DNA of 36,712 nucleotides, taken from Aquificaceae bacterium. GTDB taxonomy: Bacteria; Aquificota; Aquificia; Aquificales; Aquificaceae. Below, piece by piece: positions 7,135-14,296 of the stretch. Within the stretch, counting starts at the first letter, position 1. Each line of letters begins with the position of its first letter. The notes beneath the pieces were generated by a model. That model saw nothing but the letters and a program-made list of their open reading frames with translations, searched no databases and was not told the origin of the DNA. Made by a program: the position numbers and the translations under genes. Where the stretch lies: contig JANXBA010000001.1 in the NCBI GenBank assembly GCA_025062075.1, forward strand, positions 1 to 36,712. The letters run 5' to 3'.

Positions 7135-7766
7135 TAGAAGTGAAGGACTTACGCTTTCGCTACAGGGAGGAAGAGCCCCTTATAGAGGGGCTCAGCTTTG
7201 AGGTCTTCAGAGGTGAGTTTTTTGGCATTATGGGACCTAACGGTGCAGGCAAAAGCACCCTTCTTAAGCTCTTGCTTGGCTTCCTAAAGCCGAGAGAAGG
7301 TCAGGTAAAGCTCTTTGGAAAAAGCGTAGGTTATGTGCCACAACGCTTCTCTGTGGAGAGGGCCTTCACGGGGAGCGTGCAGGAGCTCCTGCGGGCGGTC
7401 GCACCTAAGGAAAAGGTAGGCTGGGTCATCGCCTTCTTGCACCTGGAAAACCTCCTCAAGAGACCTTTCATAAAGCTCTCAGGTGGCGAACAGCAGAAGG
7501 TCCTCCTGGCCATGGCCCTTGCCACGAACCCAGAGCTCTTGCTTCTGGACGAGCCCACCGCAGGGCTTGACATTCACGCTCAGACGCACATAGAAGAGGT
7601 ACTCAAAGAGTTGGCCAAAGACCGCACGGTAGTAGTGGTCTCCCACGACCTTGGGTTTATTCTAAGAAACGCAGACCGCATCCTATGTTTAGGTGCGCCC
7701 TTCTGCCGAGTCATAAGGCCTTCAGAGTTCAACAGCGTGATGAGAGAGCTCTACCGCCTGCACTAA
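7119..7766 (+). CDS. znuC: Zinc/manganese ABC transporter, ATP-binding protein
   Basis: Cytoplasmic ATPase that powers the ZnuA-type metal importer. The 215 residues include Walker A GPNGAGKST, Q-loop VPQRFSV, signature LSGGEQQK and Walker B LLLLDEPTAGLD, followed by VVSHD with the switch His. The start is TTG 7119 because GGAGG (7107-7111) lies 7 nt before it; GTG 7131, which overlaps the znuA stop, is the alternative. The expected next gene, the permease znuB, is missing: the 3' end runs 4 bases into the oppositely oriented dinG gene. The permease must be encoded elsewhere, or this ATPase serves another membrane partner. Confidence 0.9.
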   Translation: MPDKVIEVKDLRFRYREEEPLIEGLSFEVFRGEFFGIMGPNGAGKSTLLKLLLGFLKPREGQVKLFGKSVGYVPQRFSVERAFTGSVQELLRAVAPKEKVGWVIAFLHLENLLKRPFIKLSGGEQQKVLLAMALATNPELLLLDEPTAGLDIHAQTHIEEVLKELAKDRTVVVVSHDLGFILRNADRILCLGAPFCRVIRPSEFNSVMRELYRLH

Positions 7767-9661
7767 AGAGTCTTGGAGACTACCCTTATGCCCAGCTCTT
7801 CCAGAGCTCTAAGAAACTCCCTGAACTTGTATATCCTCCTGTCGCACAGAATGATGGTACCTGCATCTTCTTTGCTTCTCATGAGCCTACCTACGCCCTG
7901 CCGGAACTTGATTAGGGCCTTTCTCTTCTGGTACTCAAAGGGGTCAAGACCGAGGGAACGCAGAAACCTGATGCGGTGGAAGGTGATAGGCTCTTCAGGG
8001 TTTTCAAAGGGTAGCTTGGACATGAGTATTCCCTTTTCTCCCTTTATGTCCACGCCAAACCAAAGGCTGTCAAGCCCTATAAGGGCCTTTAGCTTGCCCT
8101 CAGAAAGGGCCTTTACCAGGACGGAAAGGTTGTCTTCACCTTGGAAGGCAACTCCCTCTTCCTTCTCAAAGAGCTCCATGTGTTCTTTGTTGGTCAGCAG
8201 GACGAGAACCTTGGGGTAAAGACTTCTCAGGTATGCGTAGGCATGCTTTAGACACTCCTTCCAACTGTCCTTCTCTTGAGGGTTTGCTCTGTAGACCAGA
8301 AAGTTTACCCTGTGGTAAGGGAAGGTGTGCTCTAAGCTGTAGTACTCCCCTTCAAGACCTAAGGTCTGCCTTATGTCCTCCTGGTCCACGGTGGCGGAGG
8401 TAATTATGACCGCCTTGTAGTCTTTGAAGTCCACGTGCCCTGCGGGAAACACGGGGAAAAGGTGAATCCAGTAATTAAAAGTGCCCATTCTCTTGCTGAA
8501 CTTCCTGCCTACCAGATAGCCAAATCCCTGTTGCTCCTCCTTCATGTGTCTGTGAAACTCTTTCAACTTCTGGAGCTTCTTCTTTAGGAGCTCGTAACTT
8601 TTGATTTTTTTAATCCACCTTTCCTCTTCTGGGGACGGCTCTTCGTAGCTTGCCTTCAGCTCCGAGTATCTGTGCCAATCTACGAGCCCGTTCTTGAGCA
8701 CGTACTCCTTGAACTTGGTGCTCACGAAGAGGTTACCCTCCAAAAAGTCGCGCAACTCCGACAGAAGAGTCTCCCTTATACTTTCGTAGTAAGAAAGCAG
8801 GGGGGAGAGTATGCTCCTTTCAAAGTCTTCCGCATAGGGCCTGAGGCTATTCACTGGAAGCTCCTCCTGACCATTGCTGAAGAGGCCCTCAAAGTTTCTC
8901 CTGAAGAACTCCTCTGCCTCCAGGTTGGCTTCCTTGAGAAATTCCAACACCTTACCCATGACTTCCACTCTTACGAAGTAGAGAGAGATGCCTGCGGTAA
9001 GACTGCTGGTGATGTACTTGTCCAGCTCATGGGCCTCGTCGATGACCAGCACTCTCTCCTGAGGGTCCTCAAAGTCCTTTAGGCTAAGCAGGGCGTGGTT
9101 GACTACGAGTATGTCCGCAGATTTTTCAAGCCTTTTGAGCCTACCCCAGTAGTAGCACTCCTGTCTGTATCTGCACATGTTCCTGTACTGGGGGGTGCAG
9201 TAGTCCTCCTCCACGCGAAGCTTTTCTTTGAGCTCGGGCTCTACGTTTACGAACTCAAAGTCCCCGTCCCAAGTGCCTTCTACCGCCATCTGGAGCTCTG
9301 CGGGCAACTTCTCCACGGGCGTGTCGTAGTACCTGTCAAGACACAGGTAGTTGCTCTTGCCCTTTAGGACCAAGTAGCTCAACTCCTTGCCGTAGAGGTA
9401 AGAGTAGTAAGACCTTAGGGTCTCTATGTCCTTTCTCAGTTGCTCCTGCAGGAGCTTGGTGCCCGTGGATACTATGGCCTTCTGTCTGGTCTCCATCAGG
9501 GGGATAAGGTAGCCGTAGGTCTTGCCCGTGCCCGTAGGTGCTTGAACTATCTTTACTGTGTTGTCGCCCTCTTCTATGGCGGAAAGGACTATCTGGAAGA
9601 ACTCCTCCTGAGCTTTTCTCCTCTCCAGACCTTTCTTAAGCAGAAACTGGTATATCTGCAC
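7763..9661 (-). CDS. dinG: DinG/XPD-family iron-sulfur DNA helicase
   Basis: A superfamily 2 helicase of the Rad3/XPD/DinG group, thought to unwind damaged DNA, R-loops or forked DNA with 5'-3' polarity. The 632-residue protein has Walker A APTGTGKT (residues 41-48), a DEAH box at 208-211, and four Cys (107, 155, 163, 169) between them spaced as in the 4Fe-4S domain of XPD and DinG. Motif VI appears as RQGVGRLMRS near the C-terminus. It has no exonuclease domain. The start is GTG 9661, 24 bases after the 3' end of tRNA-Asp, and the ribosome site is weak. It probably belongs to one transcript with perR, the dehydratase and tRNA-Asp. Its 3' end overlaps znuC by 4 bases. Confidence 0.88.
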   Translation of the reverse strand: MQIYQFLLKKGLERRKAQEEFFQIVLSAIEEGDNTVKIVQAPTGTGKTYGYLIPLMETRQKAIVSTGTKLLQEQLRKDIETLRSYYSYLYGKELSYLVLKGKSNYLCLDRYYDTPVEKLPAELQMAVEGTWDGDFEFVNVEPELKEKLRVEEDYCTPQYRNMCRYRQECYYWGRLKRLEKSADILVVNHALLSLKDFEDPQERVLVIDEAHELDKYITSSLTAGISLYFVRVEVMGKVLEFLKEANLEAEEFFRRNFEGLFSNGQEELPVNSLRPYAEDFERSILSPLLSYYESIRETLLSELRDFLEGNLFVSTKFKEYVLKNGLVDWHRYSELKASYEEPSPEEERWIKKIKSYELLKKKLQKLKEFHRHMKEEQQGFGYLVGRKFSKRMGTFNYWIHLFPVFPAGHVDFKDYKAVIITSATVDQEDIRQTLGLEGEYYSLEHTFPYHRVNFLVYRANPQEKDSWKECLKHAYAYLRSLYPKVLVLLTNKEHMELFEKEEGVAFQGEDNLSVLVKALSEGKLKALIGLDSLWFGVDIKGEKGILMSKLPFENPEEPITFHRIRFLRSLGLDPFEYQKRKALIKFRQGVGRLMRSKEDAGTIILCDRRIYKFREFLRALEELGIRVVSKTL

Positions 9662-9684
9662 TCTTAGAAGTTTAACATCAAAGG

Positions 9685-9762
9685 TGGCGGAGCCGACGGG
9701 ACTTGAACCCGCGCCCTCCGGCTTGACAGGCCGGCGTTCTGACCGGGCTGAACTACGGCTCC
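9685..9762 (-). tRNA. tRNA-Asp (anticodon GTC)
   Basis: On the minus strand a 78-nt cloverleaf: acceptor GGAGCCG pairs with CGGCTCC, discriminator G, and an encoded CCA. The anticodon arm is CCGGC-CTGTCAA-GCCGG, giving GTC. The T loop is GGTTCAAGTCC-like. It lies 8 bases after the dehydratase stop and 24 bases before dinG, so it must be cut out of a protein-coding transcript. Confidence 0.97.
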
Positions 9763-9770
9763 TAACAGGT

Positions 9771-10097
9771 TTATGTATTATACCACCTTTTGGCCAGGAG
9801 GGAGAGGACTTTTTCTATCTCCCGGGCCAGCTCCACATCTCTGTGGGTAACTCCTCCCGCCTCGTGGGTGGTGAGCTTTATCAGAAGCCTTTTGTAGCCT
9901 ACTTCCACTTCTGGGTGGTGCCAGTGGACCTCCGCCAAGCCTGCCAAGGTGTTGAAGACAAAAACGGTCTCTCTCCAGCTTTTGGTGCGGTATTCTCTGA
10001 AAAGATAGTTTTCTCCAAATCCCCACTCAGGCAGGTCTTTGAGGGCCTCTTGAATCTCTTCCCTTGAGTAAACTCTCAGTTCTCTTTCGCCTGACAT
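9771..10097 (-). CDS. phhB: Pterin-4a-carbinolamine dehydratase
   Basis: Dehydrates 4a-hydroxytetrahydropterin, recycling the pterin cofactor of aromatic amino acid hydroxylases; in bacteria without such hydroxylases its role is unclear, and a link to molybdopterin synthesis has been suggested. With start ATG 10097 the protein is 108 residues, the normal size. The active-site motif is H58-x-H60-H61-P62 followed by the conserved THEAGGVTHRDVELA helix. The longer in-frame start at 10208 would run deep inside perR and is rejected. The chosen start overlaps the perR end by 22 bases, consistent with translational coupling, although the ribosome site is weak. tRNA-Asp follows directly. Confidence 0.88.
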   Translation of the reverse strand: MSGERELRVYSREEIQEALKDLPEWGFGENYLFREYRTKSWRETVFVFNTLAGLAEVHWHHPEVEVGYKRLLIKLTTHEAGGVTHRDVELAREIEKVLSLLAKRWYNT

Positions 10098-10504
10098 ACT
10101 GGACACACTCCGTAGATGTGTAAGGAGTACTTGTGAACGCGATAGCCCTGTATGTTGGTAGGCGGAGTCCAATCCAGGCAGAACTCCACGTCCCTTATTG
10201 CTCCGCACTGGACGCAGATAAGGTGGTGGTGGTCGCTGGTGTTGGCATCGTAGCGCACAGAACTACCCCAGTAAGCAACCTTTCTGATAAGGCCCAACTC
10301 TTCAAGGGTCTCTACCGTCCTATAGACGGTGGCCAGGGAAACGAAGGGGTATTTTTTCTTCACCTCGTTGTATATGTCCTCTACGGTAGGGTGATCTTCT
10401 CTGGTTAGAAGCACCTCGTAGACCGCCACTCTCTGGGGCGTTATCTTCAGCCCCGAGTGCCTGCACGCCTCTATAAACTGGCCTAACTTTTTCTTTCGGT
10501 CCAT
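10076..10504 (-). CDS. perR: Fur-family metalloregulator, PerR-like
   Basis: Dimeric winged-helix repressor using a regulatory metal and structural zinc. Numbered from ATG 10504 (142 residues), the sensing ligands match B. subtilis PerR shifted by one: H38, D86, H92, H94 and D105. An Asp rather than Glu at the last position is the feature of peroxide-sensing PerR. Structural zinc sites are C97-x2-C100 and C134-x2-C137. The DNA-binding helix lies around VSLATVYRTVETL. GTG 10510 is an alternative start, but the -10 hexamer of an excellent promoter ends 8 nt before ATG 10504, so the transcript probably begins at or near this ATG. A Fur-type palindrome sits in its own promoter, suggesting autoregulation. 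Fur or Zur specificity cannot be excluded. Confidence 0.88.
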   Translation of the reverse strand: MDRKKKLGQFIEACRHSGLKITPQRVAVYEVLLTREDHPTVEDIYNEVKKKYPFVSLATVYRTVETLEELGLIRKVAYWGSSVRYDANTSDHHHLICVQCGAIRDVEFCLDWTPPTNIQGYRVHKYSLHIYGVCPVCQAKEN

Positions 10505-10512
10505 AGACACAT

Positions 10513-10541
10513 AATATAACCAATCTGCTAATGATTTTCAA
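10513..10541 (-). promoter_or_regulatory. perR promoter with overlapping Fur/PerR box
   Basis: Minus strand TTGAAA (10541-10536), 17 bp, TATATT (10518-10513). Inside it at 10526-10540 the 15-mer reads TGAAAATCATTAGCA, which fits the 7-1-7 Fur consensus TGATAATnATTATCA at 12 of 14 defined positions and the PerR consensus at 10 of 14. A bound repressor would cover the spacer and -35. The predicted start of transcription coincides with the ATG at 10504. Confidence 0.72.
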
Positions 10542-10573
10542 TATAGATTACAACCTGAAAGGAGCCCAGTGAG

Positions 10574-10579
10574 TAAAAT
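10574..10579 (+). promoter_or_regulatory. Candidate -10 for leaderless pgsA-like transcript
   Basis: TAAAAT ends 8 nt before ATG 10588 with no ribosome site between. The -35 is weak. It is divergent from the perR promoter, so a repressor at 10526-10540 could influence both genes. Confidence 0.45.
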
Positions 10580-10587
10580 AACTTTCC

Positions 10588-11082
10588 ATGCTTCCGGTCT
10601 TGGTGACCCTTTTCAGACTTCTCTTAGTGCTACCCACTCTGTACCTTCTCTCAGAAGGCGAAGACCTGCTTGCGGGTCTTCTGGTCCTACTGGCGGGAGT
10701 CTCCGACTGGCTGGACGGAGAGATTGCGAGAAGAAACCGGTGGGAGAGCAGAGTGGGCTCCCTTCTTGACCCGTTCGTGGACAAAGTTTTTGTCCTTTCG
10801 GTGCTCTCCTACTTCTTGTATACGCAGAGAGTAGGGCTTGCACCCTTCGTGCTACTTCTTTTCAGGGAGCTCTCCGTGTCCTTTCTTAGAAGCCTGTCCG
10901 TGGAGAGGGGCTACCACATGCCCGCCTCTTACCTGGGCAAGACTAAGGCTTTTTTCGAGTTCCTGACTATCCTTTCTCTGTGCTTTGACTACGGTCCTGC
11001 GAACCTTCTTCTGTGGACGTCCGTGCTTTTGGCCTACGTCTCCATGTACGACTACCTGATACGCTACCTCTCCCACAGGTAG
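10588..11082 (+). CDS. pgsA: CDP-alcohol phosphatidyltransferase (PgsA-like)
   Basis: Integral membrane enzyme transferring a phosphatidyl group from CDP-diacylglycerol to an alcohol. The 164 residues contain the signature D-G-x2-A-R-x8-G-x3-D-x3-D, seen in LDGEIARRNRWESRVGSLLDP and continuing to FVDK, which binds metal and CDP. About five or six hydrophobic helices follow. The best-known bacterial member of this size is phosphatidylglycerophosphate synthase; given ino1 1.1 kb away, a phosphatidylinositol-phosphate synthase is a possible alternative. The start ATG 10588 lies 8 nt after a -10-like hexamer and has no ribosome site. Its 3' end faces gcvH with a 21-base gap and no terminator hairpin. 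Confidence 0.85.
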   Translation: MLPVLVTLFRLLLVLPTLYLLSEGEDLLAGLLVLLAGVSDWLDGEIARRNRWESRVGSLLDPFVDKVFVLSVLSYFLYTQRVGLAPFVLLLFRELSVSFLRSLSVERGYHMPASYLGKTKAFFEFLTILSLCFDYGPANLLLWTSVLLAYVSMYDYLIRYLSHR

Positions 11083-11103
11083 AGCTCCAGGCGTTAAAGA
11101 CCT

Positions 11104-11628
11104 TTACCTTTCTCTCTCTTCGTAGCCCAGCTCCTCTTCTGGAATGGCCTCAAGGGACTCCTCCAAGCGCTCCTCTTCTTCCAAAGTTCCCAGGTTTATG
11201 GTTTCCCCCGTCTCCTCTTTTATCACTTCCACTAAAAGTTGGGCGTAGTCCTCTGCGGGCATTAGGTCTTCTACTTCCATAGGGTCTGAGAGTTCTATTA
11301 CCGCCAGCCAGCCCTCCTCGTAAGGGGACTCGTTGAGAAGATGGGGCTCGTCTTCCAAGGCTTCGTTGACTTCCACCACCGTGCCGGAGAGAGGAGCGTA
11401 TACGGGGGAGACATTCTTGACGGACTCTACGCTTGCCAGCACATCCCCGCTCTCGTACTGCTCACCCACCTGAGGAAGGTCCACATAGACCACATCTCCC
11501 AGCTCCTTCTGAGCGTAGTCGGTTATGCCTATCCATGCCCTGTTGCCCCTTACCAGAGCCCACTCGTGGTCTTTGGTGTAGTACCTGTCTCTTTTTACCA
11601 AGTAACTACCTACCACAAGGTCTTCCAT
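11104..11628 (-). CDS. gcvH: Glycine cleavage system H protein with long acidic C-terminal extension
   Basis: Lipoyl carrier protein that shuttles the aminomethyl group between the P and T proteins of the glycine cleavage system. The lipoyl-lysine is K71 in SVESVKNVSP. The GITDYAQKELGDVVYVDLP start and the EALEDEPHLLNESPYEEGW segment are classic GcvH rather than the divergent LbpA of the sulfur-oxidising Hdr system. The protein is 174 residues against about 128 normally: roughly 45 extra C-terminal residues are very acidic (EEEERLEE, PEEELGYEE). AGGAGG lies 7 nt before ATG 11628. No other glycine cleavage gene is nearby. It is 12 bases downstream of an unknown gene, probably in one transcript. 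Confidence 0.9.
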   Translation of the reverse strand: MEDLVVGSYLVKRDRYYTKDHEWALVRGNRAWIGITDYAQKELGDVVYVDLPQVGEQYESGDVLASVESVKNVSPVYAPLSGTVVEVNEALEDEPHLLNESPYEEGWLAVIELSDPMEVEDLMPAEDYAQLLVEVIKEETGETINLGTLEEEERLEESLEAIPEEELGYEERER

Positions 11629-11640
11629 AAGCCAACCTCC

Positions 11641-12123
11641 TTAGAGGGTTTCGTACTGTATGCCGTAGTCTCTTTTGACCTGCTCCGCCACCGAGGAGAG
11701 GTCCCTTTCCTCCGGAAGAAGCGCTTCCATCGTCCTTATAAAGTAGTCAAGGTCTATGAGTCTGAGAAGGGCCAAACCCTCCCACTTGCCGTTGAGAGTG
11801 TAAAGAAGGTTTTTTCTCCTTTTGCTGACGAACTCTTTGAGCTTTTCCAAGCTTATTATCTTGGAAGGGTCAAGAACTAGCACGTCGTTGCCCCTGAGCT
11901 TTCTCAGGCCCTTGTAAAGCCCGTAGAGAAAGGTCCCCTTGTCGTTTCTTATGAATATCAGGTCAGGAAAGCGGTCTATAAAGTCCTTCATCTCCGTGGT
12001 TATGACCGCGTAGAGACTGTCCGGACCTATGAGTTTTTTCAGGTAGTTGACTTTTTCGCTGACCTTCTGCAAAAGGTCGTTGTCCTCCAAAAGCTTAGAA
12101 TAGAGGATTATCAAGACCTTCAT
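11641..12123 (-). CDS. Uncharacterised 160-residue protein, possible degenerate GT-A/nucleotidyltransferase fold
   Basis: I do not recognise the family with certainty. The sequence opens with an alternating hydrophobic strand (KVLIILYS). A central segment LIFIRNDKGTFLYGLYKGL followed by GNDVLVLDPSKI resembles the core of MobA-like or CobY-like nucleotidyltransferases and small glycosyltransferases, where the Gly-Leu-x-x-Gly-Leu helix precedes a strand ending in Asp. The N-terminal nucleotide-binding loop G-x-G-x-R is not visible, so catalytic activity is doubtful. No signal peptide or membrane segment. It is divergent from ino1, sharing a palindromic -10 region, and precedes gcvH by 12 bases. 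A link to inositol metabolism would be speculation. Confidence 0.6.
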   Translation of the reverse strand: MKVLIILYSKLLEDNDLLQKVSEKVNYLKKLIGPDSLYAVITTEMKDFIDRFPDLIFIRNDKGTFLYGLYKGLRKLRGNDVLVLDPSKIISLEKLKEFVSKRRKNLLYTLNGKWEGLALLRLIDLDYFIRTMEALLPEERDLSSVAEQVKRDYGIQYETL

Positions 12124-12126
12124 CCT

Positions 12127-12142
12127 GCTATAATATTATAGC
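12127..12142. promoter_or_regulatory. Palindrome giving back-to-back -10 elements for ino1 and the divergent gene
   Basis: GCTATAATATTATAGC is a perfect 16-bp palindrome. It places TATAAT on the plus strand at 12129-12134 (toward ino1) and TATAAT on the minus strand at 12140-12135 (toward the 160-residue protein, 11 nt before its ATG). Transcription in the two directions must compete. ino1 has a ribosome site GGAGG at 12150-12154. Confidence 0.6.
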
Positions 12143-12159
12143 TTTTTGCGGAGGTCAGA

Positions 12160-13260
12160 ATGTCAAAAATAAGAATAGCGATAGCAGGCGTTGGCAACTG
12201 TGCCAGCAGTCTCGTTCAGGGTATTCACTACTACGCCAAGCGCAGGGAAGGTGTAAGCGGGCTCATGTTTGAAGACATAGGTGGTTACAAGCCTTGGGAC
12301 ATTCAGGTGGTAGCTGCTTGGGACATTGACGCCAGAAAGGTAGGCAAAGACCTCTCGGAGGCCATCTTCTCCCCACCTAACTGCACCGCGGTTTTTGAGC
12401 CGGAGGTGCCGACCACCGGCGTGGTGGTAAGGAAGGGCAAGGTGCTGGACGGTTACGCAAGCCACATGGCCAACTACCCTCCTGAGAGGAGCTTCGTCCT
12501 GTCGGAGGAGAAAGAAGACGAGCTGGAGGACGTGGTGAGCGTTCTGAAAGAGACAGGTGCGGACGTGCTGGTCAACTACGTGCCGGTGGGCTCGGAGGAG
12601 GCGGCCCGCTTTTACGCCACCGCCTGCCTCAAGGCGGGGGTGTCCTTCGTAAACGGCATGCCTACCTTTATCGTCTCAGACCCCAGCTGGGCGGAGAAGT
12701 TTGAGAAAGAGGGCATACCGGTAGTGGGAGACGACATAAAGTCTCAGTTAGGTGCCACCATACTCCACAGGACGCTGGTGCAACTCTTCAACGACAGGGG
12801 CGTCAAGATTGACAGGACTTACCAGCTTAACTTCGGGGGCAACACGGACTTCCTGAACATGTTGGAAAGAAGCAGGCTCAAAACCAAGAAGGTTTCTAAG
12901 ACGGAGGCGGTCTCCTCTTTAGTGCCCTACTCCATGGACCAATTTGACATTCACATAGGGCCTTCCGACTGGGTGCCTTGGCTAAAGGACAGGAAGGTGG
13001 CCTACATACGCCTGGAGGGTAGGCTGTTCGGAGACGTGCCCATGTACGTGGAGGCAAAGCTGGAAGTTGAAGACTCTCCCAACAGTGCAGGCTCTATGAT
13101 TGACGCCATAAGGTGCTGTAAGCTTGCTCGGGACAGGGGTATAGGCGGACCGCTCTACTCTATAAGTGCCTACACCATGAAGCACCCTCCCATCCAGTAC
13201 CCTGACTGGCAAGCAAGAAAGATGGTGGAAGAGTTCCTGCGTGGAGAAAGAGAGAGGTAA
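12160..13260 (+). CDS. ino1: myo-Inositol-1-phosphate synthase
   Basis: NAD-dependent isomerisation of glucose 6-phosphate to 1L-myo-inositol 1-phosphate, the committed step to inositol lipids or the thermophile solute di-myo-inositol phosphate. The 366-residue length matches the short archaeal and actinobacterial forms. Visible motifs are the Rossmann start [45 protein letters not shown] and [12 protein letters not shown] with [11 protein letters not shown], which provide NAD and substrate contacts. Start ATG 12160 has GGAGG six bases upstream. It overlaps waaA by 20 bases and begins the long plus-strand run. Product use is not shown here, but the nearby CDP-alcohol transferase makes inositol phospholipid a candidate. 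Confidence 0.93.
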   Translation: MSKIRIAIAGVGNCASSLVQGIHYYAKRREGVSGLMFEDIGGYKPWDIQVVAAWDIDARKVGKDLSEAIFSPPNCTAVFEPEVPTTGVVVRKGKVLDGYASHMANYPPERSFVLSEEKEDELEDVVSVLKETGADVLVNYVPVGSEEAARFYATACLKAGVSFVNGMPTFIVSDPSWAEKFEKEGIPVVGDDIKSQLGATILHRTLVQLFNDRGVKIDRTYQLNFGGNTDFLNMLERSRLKTKKVSKTEAVSSLVPYSMDQFDIHIGPSDWVPWLKDRKVAYIRLEGRLFGDVPMYVEAKLEVEDSPNSAGSMIDAIRCCKLARDRGIGGPLYSISAYTMKHPPIQYPDWQARKMVEEFLRGERER

Positions 13261-14293
13261 GGTCTGGGTTCACTTAGCCAGCGTGGGGGAGTTCAACACC
13301 GCAAGACCTATACTCAGAGAGCTCTACTCACGCCACCATGTGGTGCTTACCTACTTTTCCTTCAGAGCTAAGGAGTACTTAAAGTCTCAGCAGGGCAAGG
13401 GCTACTTTCACGAGCTTTACCGCCTGCCACCAGATGTGCCCCTTCTGATGAAGTTCTTTGAAAAGAAGGTAGAGCCAGAGGCTATACTTATCTTTGAAAG
13501 AGAGCTCTGGCCTTCTCTCCTGCTCTTTACCAGAGCTCCAAAGGTCTGGCTAAACGCCTACGCCAAGGGCAGGTTTTTGGAGAGTTTTCTCTCGCGACGC
13601 TTTTGCCTGATAGTGGCCAGAAGGGAAGAGGACGCAGAGACATTCAGGAGGTACTCCTGCAGGAAGGTCCTGACCTGCGGAAACCTGAAGTTCGCTCTGG
13701 AAGAGCCGTCCCCTACGCACCTGAAGGTGGAAGGCTCTAAGCTCGTGGTGGCGGGAAGTACCCACCCCGGAGAGGAGGAACTCCTTTTAGAGGCCTTCCG
13801 CAAGCTCAGAGTAGAGTTTCCTGACCTCAGGCTGATAGTCGCCCCAAGACACGTAAGCAGGGCCACGCAGGTAGCAGAGCTCTTCAAAGCCTTTCGGGTG
13901 TCCCTGAGAAGCAAGGAAGAGGAGGACTGGGATGTGCTGGTGGTGGACACGCTGGGAGAGCTCTTTTCTCTGTACGCTCACGCCCGTGTTGCGGTGGTGG
14001 GAGGAACCTTCGTGCCCGTAGGAGGGCACAACCTGCTTGAACCTGCCTACTTTGGCAAGCCCGTGCTCTACGGCCCTTACACCCACAAGGTAGAAGACCT
14101 GAGAAGCTTTGTGGAGAGCAGGAGCATGGGCTTCTGCGTCAGAGACCCTTCTGAGCTCTACGAGAGACTGCACGGGCTTCTTGCGGAGGAGTTTCTCACG
14201 GAGTTCTCTCTCAAAGAGCACTCCCAGGAGGTGCTAAGGTGCTACCTTCGGGCTTTGGAGGAGTTTTGGTCTGACTGCGTTAAAATAGTGTGA
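13241..14293 (+). CDS. waaA: 3-deoxy-D-manno-octulosonic acid (Kdo) transferase
   Basis: Transfers Kdo from CMP-Kdo to lipid A precursor at the inner face of the cytoplasmic membrane. The 350-residue GT30-type enzyme closely follows my memory of monofunctional Aquifex aeolicus WaaA: the catalytic Glu is E17 in HLASVGEF, and the segments [54 protein letters not shown] and [11 protein letters not shown] are characteristic. It lacks the longer N-terminal membrane helix of enterobacterial enzymes, as the Aquifex protein does. The start is GTG 13241 inside the ino1 end; no better in-frame canonical start lies just upstream. Indicates a lipopolysaccharide-bearing outer membrane. Confidence 0.92.
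   Translation: MEKERGKVWVHLASVGEFNTARPILRELYSRHHVVLTYFSFRAKEYLKSQQGKGYFHELYRLPPDVPLLMKFFEKKVEPEAILIFERELWPSLLLFTRAPKVWLNAYAKGRFLESFLSRRFCLIVARREEDAETFRRYSCRKVLTCGNLKFALEEPSPTHLKVEGSKLVVAGSTHPGEEELLLEAFRKLRVEFPDLRLIVAPRHVSRATQVAELFKAFRVSLRSKEEEDWDVLVVDTLGELFSLYAHARVAVVGGTFVPVGGHNLLEPAYFGKPVLYGPYTHKVEDLRSFVESRSMGFCVRDPSELYERLHGLLAEEFLTEFSLKEHSQEVLRCYLRALEEFWSDCVKIV
14281..14286 (+). promoter_or_regulatory. Candidate -10 for near-leaderless secD transcript
   Basis: TAAAAT overlaps the last codons of waaA and ends 10 nt before the secD ATG. No Shine-Dalgarno sequence and no good -35 are seen. Confidence 0.35.
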
Positions 14294-14296
14294 CCT

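Noticed and set aside
10098-10208. Longer dehydratase start at 10208
   Set aside because: It would add 37 residues translated from the perR coding region in another frame, with no family similarity.
11104-11628. LbpA lipoyl protein of the sHdr sulfur-oxidation system instead of GcvH
   Set aside because: The core is classic GcvH and no hdr or lipoate-assembly gene is adjacent.
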